This document shows positions 63,192-64,000 of a DNA stretch of 64,000 nucleotides, piece by piece; position 1 is the stretch's first letter; every line of letters starts with the position of its first letter. The DNA lies in assembly GCF_036016755.1 (NCBI RefSeq), contig NZ_JAYXIH010000016.1, positions 1-64,000 of the forward strand. Reading direction: 5' to 3'. A model generated the notes under the pieces. The model was given only the letters and a program-made list of their open reading frames with translations, did no database searches and was not told where the DNA came from. The DNA comes from Aurantimonas coralicida_A (GTDB taxonomy: Bacteria; Pseudomonadota; Alphaproteobacteria; Rhizobiales; Rhizobiaceae). The position numbers and the translations under genes were made by a program.

Positions 63192-64000
63192 TGATGCGTC
63201 CGATCTCGCAGATGCCCTCGGATGTCGCAGCATCGATCATCGGCGTCTTCGCCGACATCGACGACACGTTGACGACCGATGGCCGGCTGCCCGCCGCGTC
63301 CTATGCCGCGCTGGAAGCTTTGCATGACGCGGGGCTGTTCGTCGCGCCGATTACCGGCCGCCCCGCCGGATGGTGCGATATGGTCGCCCGCTTCTGGCCG
63401 GTAACGGGCGTCGTCGGCGAGAACGGCGCCTTCTATTTCGCCTATGACGGCGCGCAACGGCGGATGCGCCGCTCCTTCTTCGCAAGCGATTTCGAGCGCG
63501 CCGCCAACCGCAAGCGGCTCGAAGCAATCGCCCGGCGGATTCTCGTGGAGGTGCCGGGCGCAGCGATCTCCGCCGATCAGCTCTATCGGGAAGCCGATCT
63601 CGCCATCGACTTCTGCGAGGATGTCGCACCGCTTGGAAAGGCCGATATCGCCCGGATCAAGACGATCTTCGAGGAGGAGGGCGCGGTCGCGAAAATCTCC
63701 TCGATCCACGTCAATGGCTGGTTCGGCGACTATGACAAGCTGTCGATGACCCGGCGCTTCGCGGCCGAGATTCTGGGCATCGACCTCGAGGTCGAGAAAC
63801 ATTGGATCGTCTTTGCCGGCGACAGCCCCAACGACGCCCCGATGTTCGGCTTCTTTCCCAATAGCTGCGGGGTTGCGAACGTCCTCGATTTCACCGGCGA
63901 GATGGATGCCGAACCGTCCTTCGTCGCCGCGCGAGCGGGCGGCGAGGGCTTCGTCGAGATCGCCGACGTCATCCTGTCGGCCCGCGATCGGAACGAGGGC
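63191..64000 (+). CDS. HAD-superfamily hydrolase, 3' end beyond window (partial)
   Basis: 270 codons are open to the window edge with no stop codon. HAD motif I FADIDDTLTTDG, motif II ITGRP, and motif IV FAGDSPNDAPMFGFF are present, with a C2B-type cap between (about 80-200). This matches sugar-phosphate phosphatases of the HAD-IIB group. ATG 63191 shares its A with the araM stop codon; a second ATG follows at once. It may dephosphorylate the product of, or a by-product from, the AraM-type enzyme. Confidence 0.83.
   Translation, partial: MMRPISQMPSDVAASIIGVFADIDDTLTTDGRLPAASYAALEALHDAGLFVAPITGRPAGWCDMVARFWPVTGVVGENGAFYFAYDGAQRRMRRSFFASDFERAANRKRLEAIARRILVEVPGAAISADQLYREADLAIDFCEDVAPLGKADIARIKTIFEEEGAVAKISSIHVNGWFGDYDKLSMTRRFAAEILGIDLEVEKHWIVFAGDSPNDAPMFGFFPNSCGVANVLDFTGEMDAEPSFVAARAGGEGFVEIADVILSARDRNEG

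Overview
The window is chromosomal DNA from a GC-rich alphaproteobacterium, most likely of the order Hyphomicrobiales (Rhizobiales). The evidence is gene content: an EipB-type DUF1849 envelope protein, a DUF1489 protein, a PHB-granule phasin, ClpS-ClpA, an Atp12-type chaperone, a LiuR-like MerR regulator, a split pccB/pccA locus, a consensus CtrA box and Brucella-type erythritol isomerase homologues. No plasmid or prophage core, rRNA operon, insertion sequence or CRISPR array was seen. Genes are dense on both strands, and there are many 1-8 nt stop/start overlaps. Several genes appear to start with GTG or TTG, and two probably with CTG.

Layout: 1-979 holds the end of formate-THF ligase and a tandem universal stress protein. 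1028-6017 is a tripartite tricarboxylate transporter operon (tctC-tctB-tctA) followed 3 nt later by an orphan Zeta-toxin-like P-loop protein. 6091-12778 is a minus-strand block: a ketopantoate-reductase-like protein, an alpha/beta hydrolase, then a sulfur/amino-acid set reading cysK, alaX, sseA, GNAT, ornithine cyclodeaminase-like. 13072-22758 is mixed housekeeping: hydroxyacid dehydrogenase, MgtE, LiuR-like MerR, an acyltransferase-like membrane protein, aldo-keto reductase, MscS, a YdcF-like protein, DUF599/DUF3253, a small membrane peptide behind a CtrA box, and DUF1489. 22835-32326 holds a D,D-carboxypeptidase with SPOR domain, phasin, clpS-clpA, azlCD, and a HIT/FemAB-like/GDPD/RidA series. 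32463-43664 holds eipB, rpsB-tsf (not followed by pyrH), degP-rarA, a BCCT transporter, crcB-rluC-HAD phosphatase, and atp12.

43815-54279 is the propionyl-CoA carboxylase region: pccB and pccA-acyP, separated by a PAS-GGDEF protein, a sulfite-oxidase-family protein with its cytochrome b partner, a type III polyketide synthase with a membrane methyltransferase, YaiI, a DMT permease and an XRE regulator. lipB follows.

The most accessory part is 55187-64000. A tRNA-Leu(GAG) is followed by a tyrosine-recombinase N-terminal remnant in lower-GC sequence, then a sugar-alcohol catabolic cluster in two divergons. The first pairs eryC-like and eryH/TpiA2-like genes with rpiB/eryI-like and a SorC regulator. 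The second pairs a second SorC regulator and an FGGY kinase with an AraM-type glycerol-1-phosphate dehydrogenase and a HAD phosphatase that runs off the window. The three isomerases match those that carry tetrulose phosphate to D-erythrose-4-phosphate in Brucella, but the usual GlpD-like EryB is absent from the window and an AraM-type enzyme sits in its place. This looks like a variant tetritol or related polyol pathway on an island at the tRNA gene. A perfect inverted repeat, TTTGTCAAAC-N13-GTTTGACAAA, lies between the second SorC gene and araM.
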